Shown here piece after piece: positions 1 to 7,815 of a stretch of 64,000 nt of DNA. This DNA comes from CAYLSV01 sp964386435. Lineage in GTDB: Bacteria; Planctomycetota; Phycisphaerae; Tepidisphaerales; Tepidisphaeraceae. The first letter of the stretch is position 1, and each line of letters starts with the position of its first letter. The position numbers and the translations under genes are program-made. The stretch is from NCBI GenBank assembly GCA_964386435.1, contig CAYLSV010000003.1, positions 26,912-90,911 on the forward strand. Reading direction: 5' to 3'. Below the pieces are notes generated by a model. It had not been told where the DNA came from. It saw only the letters and a list, made by a program, of their open reading frames with translations, and did no database searches.

Positions 1-988
1 TCATGCCGCAGTAGACGGCGGCGGCGCGGCGGAGGTCGTCGTCGGTGGTGCCGGCGTGGGGGTGGTAGCCGTGGTTGCCGAAGCCGTCGGCCTTGAACTG
101 GCTGAAGTCGGCGTTCGGGTCACGGGTCATCCGGTGCGGCGGGGGCATGTCGTCGAACTCGCCGTCCTTGAAGCGGCCGATCAGCCAGTCCATGTCGGCC
201 GGATCGTACAGGCTCGCCCACGGCTCGGGCACGGCATAAGGCGGGTGCGGGTCGTGGTAGCTGCTCCAGCAGAACCAAGGCTGATCTTCCGCGTCCTTGA
301 TGAACGCGTTGGTCCGCTCGGCGGTCCACGTCGTGTAGTGGTGTTCGGCGGGCAGCTTCCAGCTCATGTCGGCTCGCCAGCCGTAGCCGGGACCGTCGGC
401 GTGGGGCGGGGCTTTGCTGCCCTCGGTGCCGGTATCGATGACGCCGTCCTTGCGGGGGTGGAAGTAGTCGCGCCAATCGGCGACGCCCCGCTCTTCCAGC
501 CACAGCGCGTAGTGCTGGCCGACGTGGCCTTCGTCGGCGTGGTTGCGGGTGAGCTCGACGTGGTCGAAGCCGTACCACGGCGTGTGTTGGTCGTTGAACG
601 TCCGCCAGAACTCGAGGTCGCGGAGTGTGGGGAACGCCTCGACCGATTCGCATTCCGGCGTCGACGCCAGCGGCTGGAAGTGGGCCTTGCCGACGAGCCC
701 GGTGCGGTAGCCGGCGTCGCGGAGCAGGTCAGTGACGCGCGGCTCGTGTTTGTCGAGCTTGGTGCCGAGGGTGTACGCCCCGTGGACGCTGGGCCAGGTG
801 CCGGTGAGCAGGCTTGCGCGGGTGGGCGTGCAGGTCGGGTTGGGGCAGTAGGCCCGGTCGAACCGCACGCCGCGGGCGGCGAGGCGGTCGAGGTTGGGCG
901 TCTGGATCTGCGGGCTGATCGACCCGAGCGTCAGCCAGTGCTGCTGGTCGCTGGTGATGAGCAAAAGGTTGGGCGGCAAATCGGGCAT
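1..988 (-). CDS. Sulfatase (formylglycine-dependent), C-terminus cut by window edge
   Basis: Predicted to hydrolyse sulfate esters, as the many planctomycete sulfatases do on sulfated polysaccharides. The first 329 residues are visible; family members are usually 450-550 aa. The N-terminus reads LLLITSDQQ, the first metal-binding segment. CTPTRASLLTG holds the formylglycine precursor Cys53 and Arg57 of the C-x-P-x-R signature, and GKAHF near residue 100 supplies the usual Lys and His. The start is the ATG at 986-988. No clear signal peptide is visible, so the substrate may be handled inside the cell, or a further upstream start was missed. A long palindrome lies just upstream. The substrate cannot be told from sequence. 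Confidence 0.93.
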   Translation of the reverse strand, partial: MPDLPPNLLLITSDQQHWLTLGSISPQIQTPNLDRLAARGVRFDRAYCPNPTCTPTRASLLTGTWPSVHGAYTLGTKLDKHEPRVTDLLRDAGYRTGLVGKAHFQPLASTPECESVEAFPTLRDLEFWRTFNDQHTPWYGFDHVELTRNHADEGHVGQHYALWLEERGVADWRDYFHPRKDGVIDTGTEGSKAPPHADGPGYGWRADMSWKLPAEHHYTTWTAERTNAFIKDAEDQPWFCWSSYHDPHPPYAVPEPWASLYDPADMDWLIGRFKDGEFDDMPPPHRMTRDPNADFSQFKADGFGNHGYHPHAGTTDDDLRRAAAVYCGM

Positions 989-1036
989 GGTGGCCCGCGA
1001 GTCTACCCGTTGTCCCTGAAGATGCCCGTCATCGTG

Positions 1037-1114
1037 AGGTAGCTGCGACCACACTTGGTCGCAGTCCGGAACGAGCACCGACCGGACTGCGACCAAGTGT
1101 GGTCGCAGCTACCT
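1037..1114. repeat. Perfect 33-bp inverted repeat, GTAGCTGCG family, copy 1
   Basis: Arms 1037-1069 and 1082-1114 are perfectly complementary around a 12-nt loop. The element lies between the anti-sigma gene end and the sulfatase start. There is no T-run after the stem, so it is not a classical terminator. It is nearly identical to the element at 2661-2736, including the loop. Confidence 0.9.
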
Positions 1115-1142
1115 CTCGACGTTCACGCGACGACGAGAAAAC

Positions 1143-1905
1143 CTACTGCACCTCGATCTCCACGCGGCTGGGCACCTCCACCACGCCGGGGGCGGGCTCG
1201 ACGTAGGCCGTGTCGGGGCGGTCGCCGATCTCGACCTCGATCACGCCCGCCGCGACGGCGGGCGGCTCGGGCAGCTCGATCTGCAGGCTCGGCATTACCG
1301 GCTCGATGACCTCCGCCGGCGGCTCGACGGCGAGGCCGGGGTCGGCGGGCACGGCCTCCTCGTTGAACAGCAGGTAGCCCCCGGCGAGGCCGAGGATCAG
1401 CGACGCCGCGGCGGCCAGCGGCACGGCGAAGCCGATCCGCCAGCGGTTGGGTTCTTCCGCGACGGCCGGTTGCCAGTCCAGCGGCTCGCCGCCGAGCAAG
1501 CCGTCCCGCTCCGCCGACTCGGCAACGGCCTGACGGATGTTTTGGGCCTGGACGTCCCAATCGACGCCCGGCACGTGGTCGGCTTCGGCGCGCAAAAACT
1601 GTGTCAGTCGCACCTCGTCGGCGAGCAACGCGGCGGCCGATTGATCGCTTTGCAACCGAGCCGTCACGGCGGCCGCCTCGGCGCCAGCGAGCAGCGTCGG
1701 CTGAGGCGGATGGCCGAGGTCGTCGTGCGGCATTGGTCATTGCCCGACAACGGAGTGTGGGAGATGCCGNNNNNNNNNNTTGCAACCGAGCCGTCACGGC
1801 GGCCGCCTCGCGGTCGGCGAGCGTGCCGTCGGCGAGCTGGCTCACCTGCCACTCGAACGCCTCGGCCTCGGTCATCGGCGGGATGTCGTCGGGGAACTGC
1901 TTCAT
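1143..1905 (-). CDS. Putative anti-sigma factor, single-pass membrane protein (interrupted by an assembly gap)
   Basis: Follows the ECF sigma gene by a few bases and is probably its membrane-bound regulator. The N-terminal part (from the ATG at 1903-1905, with a GTG just before it) contains LADGTLADREAAAVTARLQ, typical of anti-sigma zinc-finger-like domains, but no C-x2-C motif is seen. A transmembrane helix (IGFAVPLAAAASLILGLAG) follows at about residue 113-136 of the rejoined protein. The C-terminal region is rich in Pro, Glu and Val. A 10-N gap breaks the frame, and a 31-nt sequence is duplicated on both sides. If that insertion is an artefact, the protein is continuous at about 210 aa. 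The role is inferred from position and topology. Confidence 0.7.
1650..1810. other. Assembly gap with duplicated 31-nt flank
   Basis: Bases 1650-1680 are repeated exactly at 1780-1810, either side of about 90 nt of unrelated sequence and ten Ns (1770-1779). Joining the two copies restores one open frame for the anti-sigma gene, so the intervening stretch is probably a scaffolding artefact. Confidence 0.85.
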
Positions 1906-1912
1906 CACACTT

Positions 1913-2602
1913 TCACATCACGTCTTCGAGCATCGTCTTGAGCTTCTTTCGGCCTTGGAACACGTGCCACTTCACCGCCTCGACGCTCAGGCCCAGCTCC
2001 TCGGCGATCTCCTTCTGCGGCCGCTGGTCGATGGTGAACAGCACGAGCGCCGCCCGCTGTTTCTCCGGCAACCGCGCCAGCGCCGCCTGCAACCGGTCGC
2101 CCAGTTCCCGGCCCTCGGCCAGGGCGTCGGGGCGGTGGATCACGCCCGTCGCCTCGCCCGCGGCGTTGCGGTTGACGGCGATGTCCGAACCCATCTCGCC
2201 CAGGTCGCGGGTCCGGCGCAACGCCCGGCCGCGGCGGTGGTTGAGCGAGAGGTTGCTCACGATCCGCATCAGCCACCCGGCGAACGCGCCCGGCTTGTCG
2301 AGCGAATCGAGCGATTTGTATGCCTTGAGAAACGCCTCCTGCACCACTTCCTGCGCGTCGTCGCGGTCGCCCAAGAGGCGGTAGCTCACGGCGGTGGCCC
2401 GGCGTTGGTGGCGGACCACGAGCCGGCCGAACGCGTCCTGGTCGCCTTGCTGGGCCGCTTCGACGTCGGGGATGTCTGCGTCGCCGGACCGCCCGGCGAC
2501 CTCGGCGTCCTCGGCCCCCGCATCGACCAGACGCGGGAAGTCGGACGCCTCGTCGGCCGAGACACCGGGGCCGGCCGGAGGTTGGGGGCGGTCGTCGCTC
2601 AA
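1913..2602 (-). CDS. ECF-type RNA polymerase sigma factor
   Basis: Directs RNA polymerase to a specific promoter set. Region 2 spans about residues 50-115 (DAQEVVQEAFLKAYKSL, then GAFAGWLMRIVSN), and region 4 about 165-222 (LPEKQRAALVLFTIDQ, then EIAEELGLSVEAVKWHVFQG, a helix-turn-helix). The length of 229 aa is slightly long because of an Asp/Pro-rich N-terminal tail of about 45 residues. The only good start in frame is TTG at 2600-2602, with no strong ribosome binding site. The stop TGA is 7 nt before the anti-sigma ATG, so the two are co-transcribed, sigma first. The target regulon is unknown. Confidence 0.92.
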   Translation of the reverse strand: MSDDRPQPPAGPGVSADEASDFPRLVDAGAEDAEVAGRSGDADIPDVEAAQQGDQDAFGRLVVRHQRRATAVSYRLLGDRDDAQEVVQEAFLKAYKSLDSLDKPGAFAGWLMRIVSNLSLNHRRGRALRRTRDLGEMGSDIAVNRNAAGEATGVIHRPDALAEGRELGDRLQAALARLPEKQRAALVLFTIDQRPQKEIAEELGLSVEAVKWHVFQGRKKLKTMLEDVM

Positions 2603-2660
2603 CGTGGGGCGATGCTAAGGGAGGTGACCCGGTGTCGCACGAATGGTGGAGGAAGAAGGG

Positions 2661-2736
2661 GGTAGCTGCGACCACACCTGGTTGCAGTCCGGAACGATCA
2701 CCGACCGGACTGCGACCAGGTGTGGTCGCAGCTACC
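2661..2736. repeat. 32-bp inverted repeat, GTAGCTGCG family, copy 2
   Basis: Arms 2661-2692 and 2705-2736 pair with one mismatch around a 12-nt loop that differs at one base from copy 1 (1037-1114). Relative to copy 1, one base pair has changed on both arms together, which keeps the pairing. The right arm supplies the TAG stop codon of trpA (2732-2734). Confidence 0.9.
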
Positions 2737-3514
2737 TGCCCTTGATGAGCCCGCGCAGGAAGCCCGCCGCACGCTCTGCCGCCCCACCGGGCTCGCCCGC
2801 CATCGCCTTCACCAGGGCACTGCCGACGATGGCGGCGTCGGCGACCTCGTTCACGGCCGCGACCTGGCCCGGCTCGCCGATGCCGAAGCCGACGCAAACG
2901 GGTTGGTCGGTGAGGTTCTTCAGGTCGGTCACGTTCTCGGCGAGGTCCGGCGGCAAGTCAGCCCGTGCCCCCGTCGTGCCGGCGACGCTGAGGTAGTAGA
3001 CGAAGCCGGTGCAAAGCTCGGCGATGTGCCGGCGACGCTCGGGCGGCGTGGAGGGGGCGACCAGCAGCACCGTCTCGACGCCGGCGGCCGAAATCGCCCG
3101 CGTGATCGGCTCGGCCTCGGGCGGCGGCAGATCGGGGATCAACAAGCCGGCGACGCCCACCTCGTTCAACCGCTTGGCGAACGCCTCCGGCTCGCGGCGG
3201 TAGACGATGCTGTGGCTGACCATCACCACCACCGGCACGCCCAGTGTCGGGGCAACCTCGGCGAGGTCGGCCAGGGCCTTGTCGACCGTCATGCCGTGGG
3301 TGAGGGCGTCGTGGTATGCCGCCTGGATCATCGGCCCGTCGGCGATCGGGTCGGAGAACGGCAGCCCCACCTCGATGGCCGCCGCCCCGGCATCGGCAAG
3401 TGCCCGCAGCGTGTCGCCCAGCGACGAGGCGATCGGATAGCCCGCCGCGACAAACGGCACGACGGCGGGACCACGCTGGCGGGCGGCACGGATCGAAGTG
3501 GCGAGTCGGCCCAT
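2732..3514 (-). CDS. trpA: Tryptophan synthase alpha chain
   Basis: Cleaves indole-3-glycerol phosphate to indole and glyceraldehyde 3-phosphate; indole passes to TrpB. The 260-aa length is normal. The catalytic residues are Glu48 and Asp59 in the segment EVGLPFSDPIADGP, and the phosphate-binding loops VAGTTGAR and VGFGIGEP are present. No trpB lies next to it in the window, so the tryptophan genes are not in one operon here, or it is the last gene of a unit that does not include its partner. The stop codon lies in a palindrome arm, and another palindrome sits upstream at 3551-3643. Confidence 0.97.
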   Translation of the reverse strand: MGRLATSIRAARQRGPAVVPFVAAGYPIASSLGDTLRALADAGAAAIEVGLPFSDPIADGPMIQAAYHDALTHGMTVDKALADLAEVAPTLGVPVVVMVSHSIVYRREPEAFAKRLNEVGVAGLLIPDLPPPEAEPITRAISAAGVETVLLVAPSTPPERRRHIAELCTGFVYYLSVAGTTGARADLPPDLAENVTDLKNLTDQPVCVGFGIGEPGQVAAVNEVADAAIVGSALVKAMAGEPGGAAERAAGFLRGLIKGR

Positions 3515-3550
3515 GCGGCAATGTATGGCGTGACCTTCTGGGTGATCGTC

Positions 3551-3643
3551 CCGGACCTCCGCCGCGTAGCGACGGGGCTGCGCCTGAAGTGCGAGCGACT
3601 TGCAGATCGGGCGCAGCCCCGCCGCTACGCGGCGGAGGTCCGG
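3551..3643. repeat. 34-bp inverted repeat between trpA and the PilZ gene
   Basis: Arms 3551-3584 and 3610-3643 pair with one mismatch around a 25-nt loop. The inner part contains the GTAGC/GCTAC motif, but the outer ends (CCGGACCTCC) differ from the GTAGCTGCG elements, so this is a related or second type. Confidence 0.85.
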
Positions 3644-3661
3644 AAACGCGAACCGAGCACC

Positions 3662-4081
3662 TCAAGCCGCCATGCGGCGGGAGCGGTCGAGGTAGCGGTC
3701 GACCGTCGCCCTCGGTGCGTCGATGAGCACCTCCAGCCCGACGTGGTGGTGCCCGGCGATCGTTTCGCAGCGGATCACACGGGCCAGCAGGTGGTAGACG
3801 CCCCGGCCGACCTCGTGCGGCAGGGCCATGAGGACGGCCTGCCCCTCGGCGAGTTCCATCGGCGCCATCACGCCGATGCCGCGGCGGGAGAGGTCGCGGA
3901 GCCGGGCCTGAAACGGCGCGGGCGGGTCGAAGTCGTCGTCGGCCTCGGCGACAGGGATCAGGTGCAGCACGTGCCCCATGCCCACCCGCGGCAGACGGCG
4001 GCGCTGGCCGCGCATCGTGTCGCCGGTGAGCGTGCGGGCGATGCTTAACATGGCCTCGGCGGTCAGGTTCACCTTTACCAC
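3662..4081 (-). CDS. PilZ-domain protein (probable c-di-GMP receptor)
   Basis: A stand-alone 139-aa protein. The two parts of the PilZ ligand signature are present: an Arg cluster RRRLPR at about residues 27-32 (R-x3-R) and DLSRRGIGV at 63-71 (D-x-S-x2-G). After them come beta-strand-like segments ending VRV-like and HVGLEVL, as in the PilZ barrel. Known single-domain PilZ proteins bind c-di-GMP and act on motility, secretion or polysaccharide machinery. The partner is unknown here. It is oriented divergently from the aminopeptidase gene downstream in coordinates. Confidence 0.82.
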   Translation of the reverse strand: MVKVNLTAEAMLSIARTLTGDTMRGQRRRLPRVGMGHVLHLIPVAEADDDFDPPAPFQARLRDLSRRGIGVMAPMELAEGQAVLMALPHEVGRGVYHLLARVIRCETIAGHHHVGLEVLIDAPRATVDRYLDRSRRMAA

Positions 4082-4172
4082 GTCGGCCCGATCGCGGGGC
4101 CGCTTAACCCGCCCCCCTTCCCTGCCCGACAGTTTGACGCACGGCGGTTGGGGCCGCTACCTTCACCCGTCC

Positions 4173-5333
4173 ATGCCCAGCCGCCCACCGGCCCCCCGCG
4201 CCAAGGCCTACCTCAAGGCCCGCCACCGCAACCTGATCAAGGCCCTCGACGCCCTGAAGCTCGACGCCCTGCTACTCACCCACCCCGCTGACCTCGCCTA
4301 CCTCACCAACTTCACCGGCCACGACTCGATTGGCGTTTTCCCGAAAAAGGGGCTGCTGCGGCTCGTCACCGACTTCCGCTACGCCACCCAGGCCAAGCAG
4401 CAGGCCGAGTGGGTGAAGACCACCATCCGCGAGACGGGCCAGAAGATGAGCGTGGCGCTGGCGAAGGTGCTCACTGAGAGCATTGACCCGGCCGAGGGGG
4501 CCGAGGTCGCGCAGATCGGCTTCGACGCCAACTTCATGACCTACGGCCAGGTCGAGGCGCTGCGCAAGCAGCTCCACGAGGCCGGCGGCAAGGCGGAGCT
4601 GGTGCCGGTGGAGGACGTGCTGTTTCAGCAGCGGAAGGTGAAGGACGACCACGAGATCAACCTGATCCGCAAGAGCGTCGCCGTGGCCGAGGAGGCGTTC
4701 GAGTCGATCCGCGACCAGATCGAGCCGGGGGCGACCGAGGGGTATCTGTGCGGCCTGCTCATCGCCGAGCTGCGGGGGCGGGGGGCGGAGGGGACGAGCT
4801 TCGAGGTCATCGTCGCCGCCGGGGCCAACAGCGCGCTGCCGCACTACAGCACGGGCGACGCCCCGATCAAGCGGGACCAGCCGCTCTTGTTCGATTGGGG
4901 TGCGGTTGTCGGCGGGTACTGCAGCGATTTATCCCGCACTTTCATGCTCGGCCGGCCGGACCCGAAGATGCCGGAGATCTACAAGATCGTGCTCGAGGCC
5001 CAGCAGGCGGCGCTCTCGGTGCTGCGGCCGGGCGTGACGACCAAGCAGGCCGACACCGCCGCCCGCGAGGTCATCAAGGCCGCCGGCTACGGCGAGCAGT
5101 TCGGCCACTCCTTGGGCCACGGCATCGGCCGCGACATCCACGAATTGCCCAGCCTGCGGCAAAGCGGCGAAGAAGACGAGCTGCGGCCGGGCATGGTCGT
5201 GACCGTCGAGCCGGGCATCTACTTGCCGGACATCGGCGGGGTGCGGATCGAGGACGACGTGCTGATCACCCACAGCGGCCACGAGGTGCTAAGCTCGCTG
5301 CCCCGCGGGCTGAGCGACTGCACGATCGAGTAG
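4173..5333 (+). CDS. M24-family metallopeptidase, Xaa-Pro aminopeptidase-like
   Basis: Probably removes N-terminal residues preceding proline (or acts as a dipeptidase) in the cytoplasm. The 386-aa protein has an N-terminal creatinase-like domain (about 15-155) and a C-terminal pita-bread domain. All five metal ligands are visible: Asp241 and Asp252 (LLFDWGAVVGGYCSDLSRTF), His316 (GHSLGHGIG), Glu346 (VTVEPGIY) and Glu360 (GGVRIED). The start is ATG 4173; the frame is open further upstream, but that part runs into the antisense of the PilZ gene. It is followed closely by accB, so co-transcription with the fatty-acid genes is likely, as is common for this gene pair in bacteria. Confidence 0.93.
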   Translation: MPSRPPAPRAKAYLKARHRNLIKALDALKLDALLLTHPADLAYLTNFTGHDSIGVFPKKGLLRLVTDFRYATQAKQQAEWVKTTIRETGQKMSVALAKVLTESIDPAEGAEVAQIGFDANFMTYGQVEALRKQLHEAGGKAELVPVEDVLFQQRKVKDDHEINLIRKSVAVAEEAFESIRDQIEPGATEGYLCGLLIAELRGRGAEGTSFEVIVAAGANSALPHYSTGDAPIKRDQPLLFDWGAVVGGYCSDLSRTFMLGRPDPKMPEIYKIVLEAQQAALSVLRPGVTTKQADTAAREVIKAAGYGEQFGHSLGHGIGRDIHELPSLRQSGEEDELRPGMVVTVEPGIYLPDIGGVRIEDDVLITHSGHEVLSSLPRGLSDCTIE

Positions 5334-5363
5334 AAGAGGGTCCCCGCCGGCAACGAGGTGAAC

Positions 5364-5879
5364 GTGACGAACAAGACGATTGACGACAACCCCAAGCCGC
5401 CGGCCCCCACGGCCAACGTCATGGACCTGACCATGCTCGAGCAGCTCGGCCGGCTCATGAGCGAGAACGACCTCACGCTCGTCGACCTGCGCGACGGCAA
5501 GCAACGCGTCTACCTCCGCCGCGGCCACGAACCGGTCGTCACCGCCCAACAACCCGCCGCCGCCCCACCACCGGCACCCGCCGCGCCCGCCCAACACGCC
5601 GAAACCGCCCCGCCCCCGCCCACTTCCGACGACACCGCCGGCCTCGTCCCGATCAAGAGCCCGATGGTCGGCACCTTCTACGCCGCCAGCGACCCCGACG
5701 CCAAGCCCTTCATCGCCGTGGGCGACAAAATCGGCCCCGACAGCGACGTCTGCATCATCGAGGCCATGAAGGTCTTCAACAACATCAAAGCCGAAACCAG
5801 CGGCACCGTGGCGAAGGTGCTGGTGACCAACGGCGACGCGGTGGAATACGGGCAGCCGTTGTTTTTGGTCAGGCCCTGA
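5364..5879 (+). CDS. accB: Biotin carboxyl carrier protein of acetyl-CoA carboxylase
   Basis: Carries the biotin that shuttles carboxyl groups in the first step of fatty acid synthesis. The 171-aa protein has an N-terminal segment, a Pro/Ala-rich linker (about residues 60-90), then a biotinyl domain with IIEAMKVFNNIKAE, where Lys136 is the biotin site (EAMKV in place of the more frequent EAMKM). The start chosen is GTG 5364, preceded by a GAGG at 5355-5358 with good spacing; a GTG at 5358 is in frame but overlaps that site. It is followed by accC, with a palindromic spacer between. Confidence 0.95.
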   Translation: MTNKTIDDNPKPPAPTANVMDLTMLEQLGRLMSENDLTLVDLRDGKQRVYLRRGHEPVVTAQQPAAAPPPAPAAPAQHAETAPPPPTSDDTAGLVPIKSPMVGTFYAASDPDAKPFIAVGDKIGPDSDVCIIEAMKVFNNIKAETSGTVAKVLVTNGDAVEYGQPLFLVRP

Positions 5880-5994
5880 GGTGTTAGGGAGTAGGTGTTA
5901 GGTGTTAGGGCCGGACCCGAAACCGACCGGCGACCGCCACTCCCCTCAGCGTTGCTTCGGAACCTAACACCTAAGTCCTACCACCCAACACCTT
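5879..5994. repeat. Imperfect inverted repeat between accB and accC built from a GTGTTAGG unit
   Basis: The left arm (about 5879-5911) is made of short GGTGTTAGG-type repeats, and the right arm (about 5961-5994) carries their complements with some mismatches. It sits inside an operon, so it might act in mRNA processing rather than termination. Confidence 0.7.
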
Positions 5995-6001
5995 CCGCCA
6001 A

Positions 6002-7311
6002 ATGTTCAACCGAATCCTCATCGCCAACCGCGGCGAGATTGCCTTGCGGATCGTGCGGGCCTGTCGGGAGATGGGCGTCGAGAGCGTGGCCGTTTATAGC
6101 GAGGCCGACGCCGAGTCGCGGCACGTGAAGCTGGCGGACCAGGCGATCTGCATCGGCAAGGCGCCCGCGGCCGACAGCTACCTGAACGTGCCCCGGCTCA
6201 TCGCGGCGTGCGAGATTTCCGGGGCCGAGGCGGTCCATCCGGGGTACGGCTTTCTGGCGGAAAACGCGAGCTTCGCCGAGATCGTGCGGGACAGCGGCTT
6301 CGAGTTCATCGGGCCCTCTGCCGAGTCGATGCGGGCGGTGGGCGACAAGGTGAACTGCAAGAAGCTCGCCCGCGCCGCCAACGTGCCGACCGTGCCCGGC
6401 AGCGACGGCGAGCTGGAGGACGAGGAGGAGGCCGTCCAGATCGCCGAGAAGATCGGCTACCCAGTCATTATCAAGGCCTCCGCCGGCGGCGGCGGGCGGG
6501 GCATGCGGGTCGCCCGCAACGCCACCAGCCTGCGCAANNNNNNNNNNNNNNNNNNTACCTCGAAAAGTTCGTCGAGGTCGGCCGCCACGTCGAGGTGCAG
6601 GTGCTCGCCGACCGCCACGGCAACGCGATCCACCTCTACGAGCGCGATTGCTCCGTGCAGCGCCGCCACCAGAAGCTCGTCGAGGAGGCTCCCTGCCCGG
6701 TGCTCACGGACAAGCAGCGGAAGAAGCTGTGCGAGAGCGCCGTCCGCCTGATCCAGCAGGCCAACTATTCCGGGGCCGGCACCGTCGAGTATTTGCTCGA
6801 CCCCGACGGCCACTTCTATCTCTTGGAGGTCAACGCCCGCATCCAGGTCGAGCACCCGGTCAGCGAGCAGATCACCGGCGTCGACCTCATCCGCGAGATG
6901 ATCCGCGTGAGCAGCGGCGAGAAGCTGGGCATCAGGCAGAAGGACATCCAGATCAACGGCCACGCCATCGAGTGCCGGATTAACGCCGAAGACCCTGCCC
7001 GCAACTTCGCCCCCCAGCCGGGCACCATCGAGACCTTCATCGCCCCCGGCGGGCTGGGCGTCCGGCTCGACACCCACGCCCACGCCGGCTACCGCGTGCC
7101 GCCCAACTACGACTCGATGATCGGCAAGCTCATCGTCCACCGCCCCACCCGCGACCAGGCCATCACCACCCTCATCCGAGCCCTCGACGAATTCGAGATC
7201 GGCCCGATGGCCACCACCATCCCGCTCCAACGCCGCATCCTCGACAGCGAGCCATTCCGCAAGAGCGAGGTCGACACGAAGTGGCTGGAGGGGTGGCTGG
7301 AGGAAGTTTGA
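6002..7311 (+). CDS. accC: Biotin carboxylase subunit of acetyl-CoA carboxylase (contains an assembly gap)
   Basis: Carboxylates biotin on AccB using ATP and bicarbonate. The N-terminal domain starts FNRILIANRGEIALR; the ATP-grasp domain carries the glycine-rich loop SAGGGGRGMR, then ERDCSVQRRHQK and the substrate-binding segment ARIQVEHPVSEQITG, and the C-terminal domain ends normally. Eighteen Ns (6538-6555) fall just after the glycine loop. By comparison with the usual 445-450 aa, roughly 25 residues are missing there, and the recorded gap length does not keep the frame, so its size is wrong. No sign of a true inactivation elsewhere. Confidence 0.95.
6538..6555. other. Assembly gap inside accC
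   Basis: Eighteen Ns. The flanking frames do not match, so the real missing length is different. Confidence 0.99.
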
Positions 7312-7312
7312 C

Positions 7313-7417
7313 GTGGTGGGCCGAAAGATGACTTGGTGAAGTATGACGTGTTGATTTGCCGNNNNNNNNNNTATCCGGCAAATCAACACGTCAAACTTCA
7401 CCAAGTCAAACTTCCAC
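7313..7417. repeat. Inverted repeat with assembly gap in the loop, TTGACGTG type, copy 1
   Basis: The left arm (about 7313-7361) and right arm (about 7374-7417) are complementary, built on a repeated AAGTTTGACGTG-like unit, with ten Ns (7362-7371) at the tip. It belongs to the same type as the element at 7700-7798. It follows the accC stop directly. Confidence 0.8.
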
Positions 7418-7480
7418 CCGCCTTGCGTCCGATCCACGAATCCCGATAATCCACCCTCCCTTTACCCCGGAGAACCCCAG

Positions 7481-7699
7481 ATGAACATCGACAGCGCCGT
7501 CATGAAGGAACACGAGAACAAGAGCTTCCGCGAGATCGTCAAGCTCCCGCCGCACGCCCTGCAGGGCGTCAGCGAAGGCGACAGCAAGCACCTCAAGGAG
7601 GCCTTCGGCATCGACACGATCGAGGAGATGGCCAAGAGCAAGTTCTTCAAGAACGCGATGGCCCTCGTGGTGCTGGCGGAGTCCGAGAGCGACCGGTGA
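7481..7699 (+). CDS. Small conserved-looking protein with a helix-hairpin-helix-like segment
   Basis: A 72-aa protein flanked by two palindromes of the same type. The segment LQGVSEGDSKHLKEAFGIDT resembles the helix-hairpin-helix folds that end many DNA- or protein-binding proteins (L-x-G-V-s-x-x-x-a-x-x-L). There is no signal peptide, no cysteine and no membrane segment. A CCGGAGAA run some 8 nt before the ATG could be the ribosome binding site. I do not recognise a named family and give no function. Confidence 0.65.
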   Translation: MNIDSAVMKEHENKSFREIVKLPPHALQGVSEGDSKHLKEAFGIDTIEEMAKSKFFKNAMALVVLAESESDR

Positions 7700-7798
7700 G
7701 AAGCTTGACGTGGTGAAGTGTGACGTGGTGGTTTGCCGGACAGGCGGCGAAAAGCCTCCGGAAAATCACCACGTCAAACTTCACCACGTCAAACTTCC
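7700..7798. repeat. 40-bp inverted repeat, TTGACGTG type, copy 2
   Basis: The left arm (about 7700-7740) and right arm (about 7758-7798) pair with few mismatches around a 17-nt loop. Each arm holds two copies of a TTGACGTGGTGAAG-like unit. It fills the space between the small protein and the phosphofructokinase gene. Confidence 0.85.
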
Positions 7799-7815
7799 TC
7801 CTACTCTGCGGCAAC

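Noticed and set aside
1037..1114. Palindrome as a rho-independent terminator
   Set aside because: The stem is 33 bp with no T-run, and near-identical copies occur elsewhere, so it is a repeat element.
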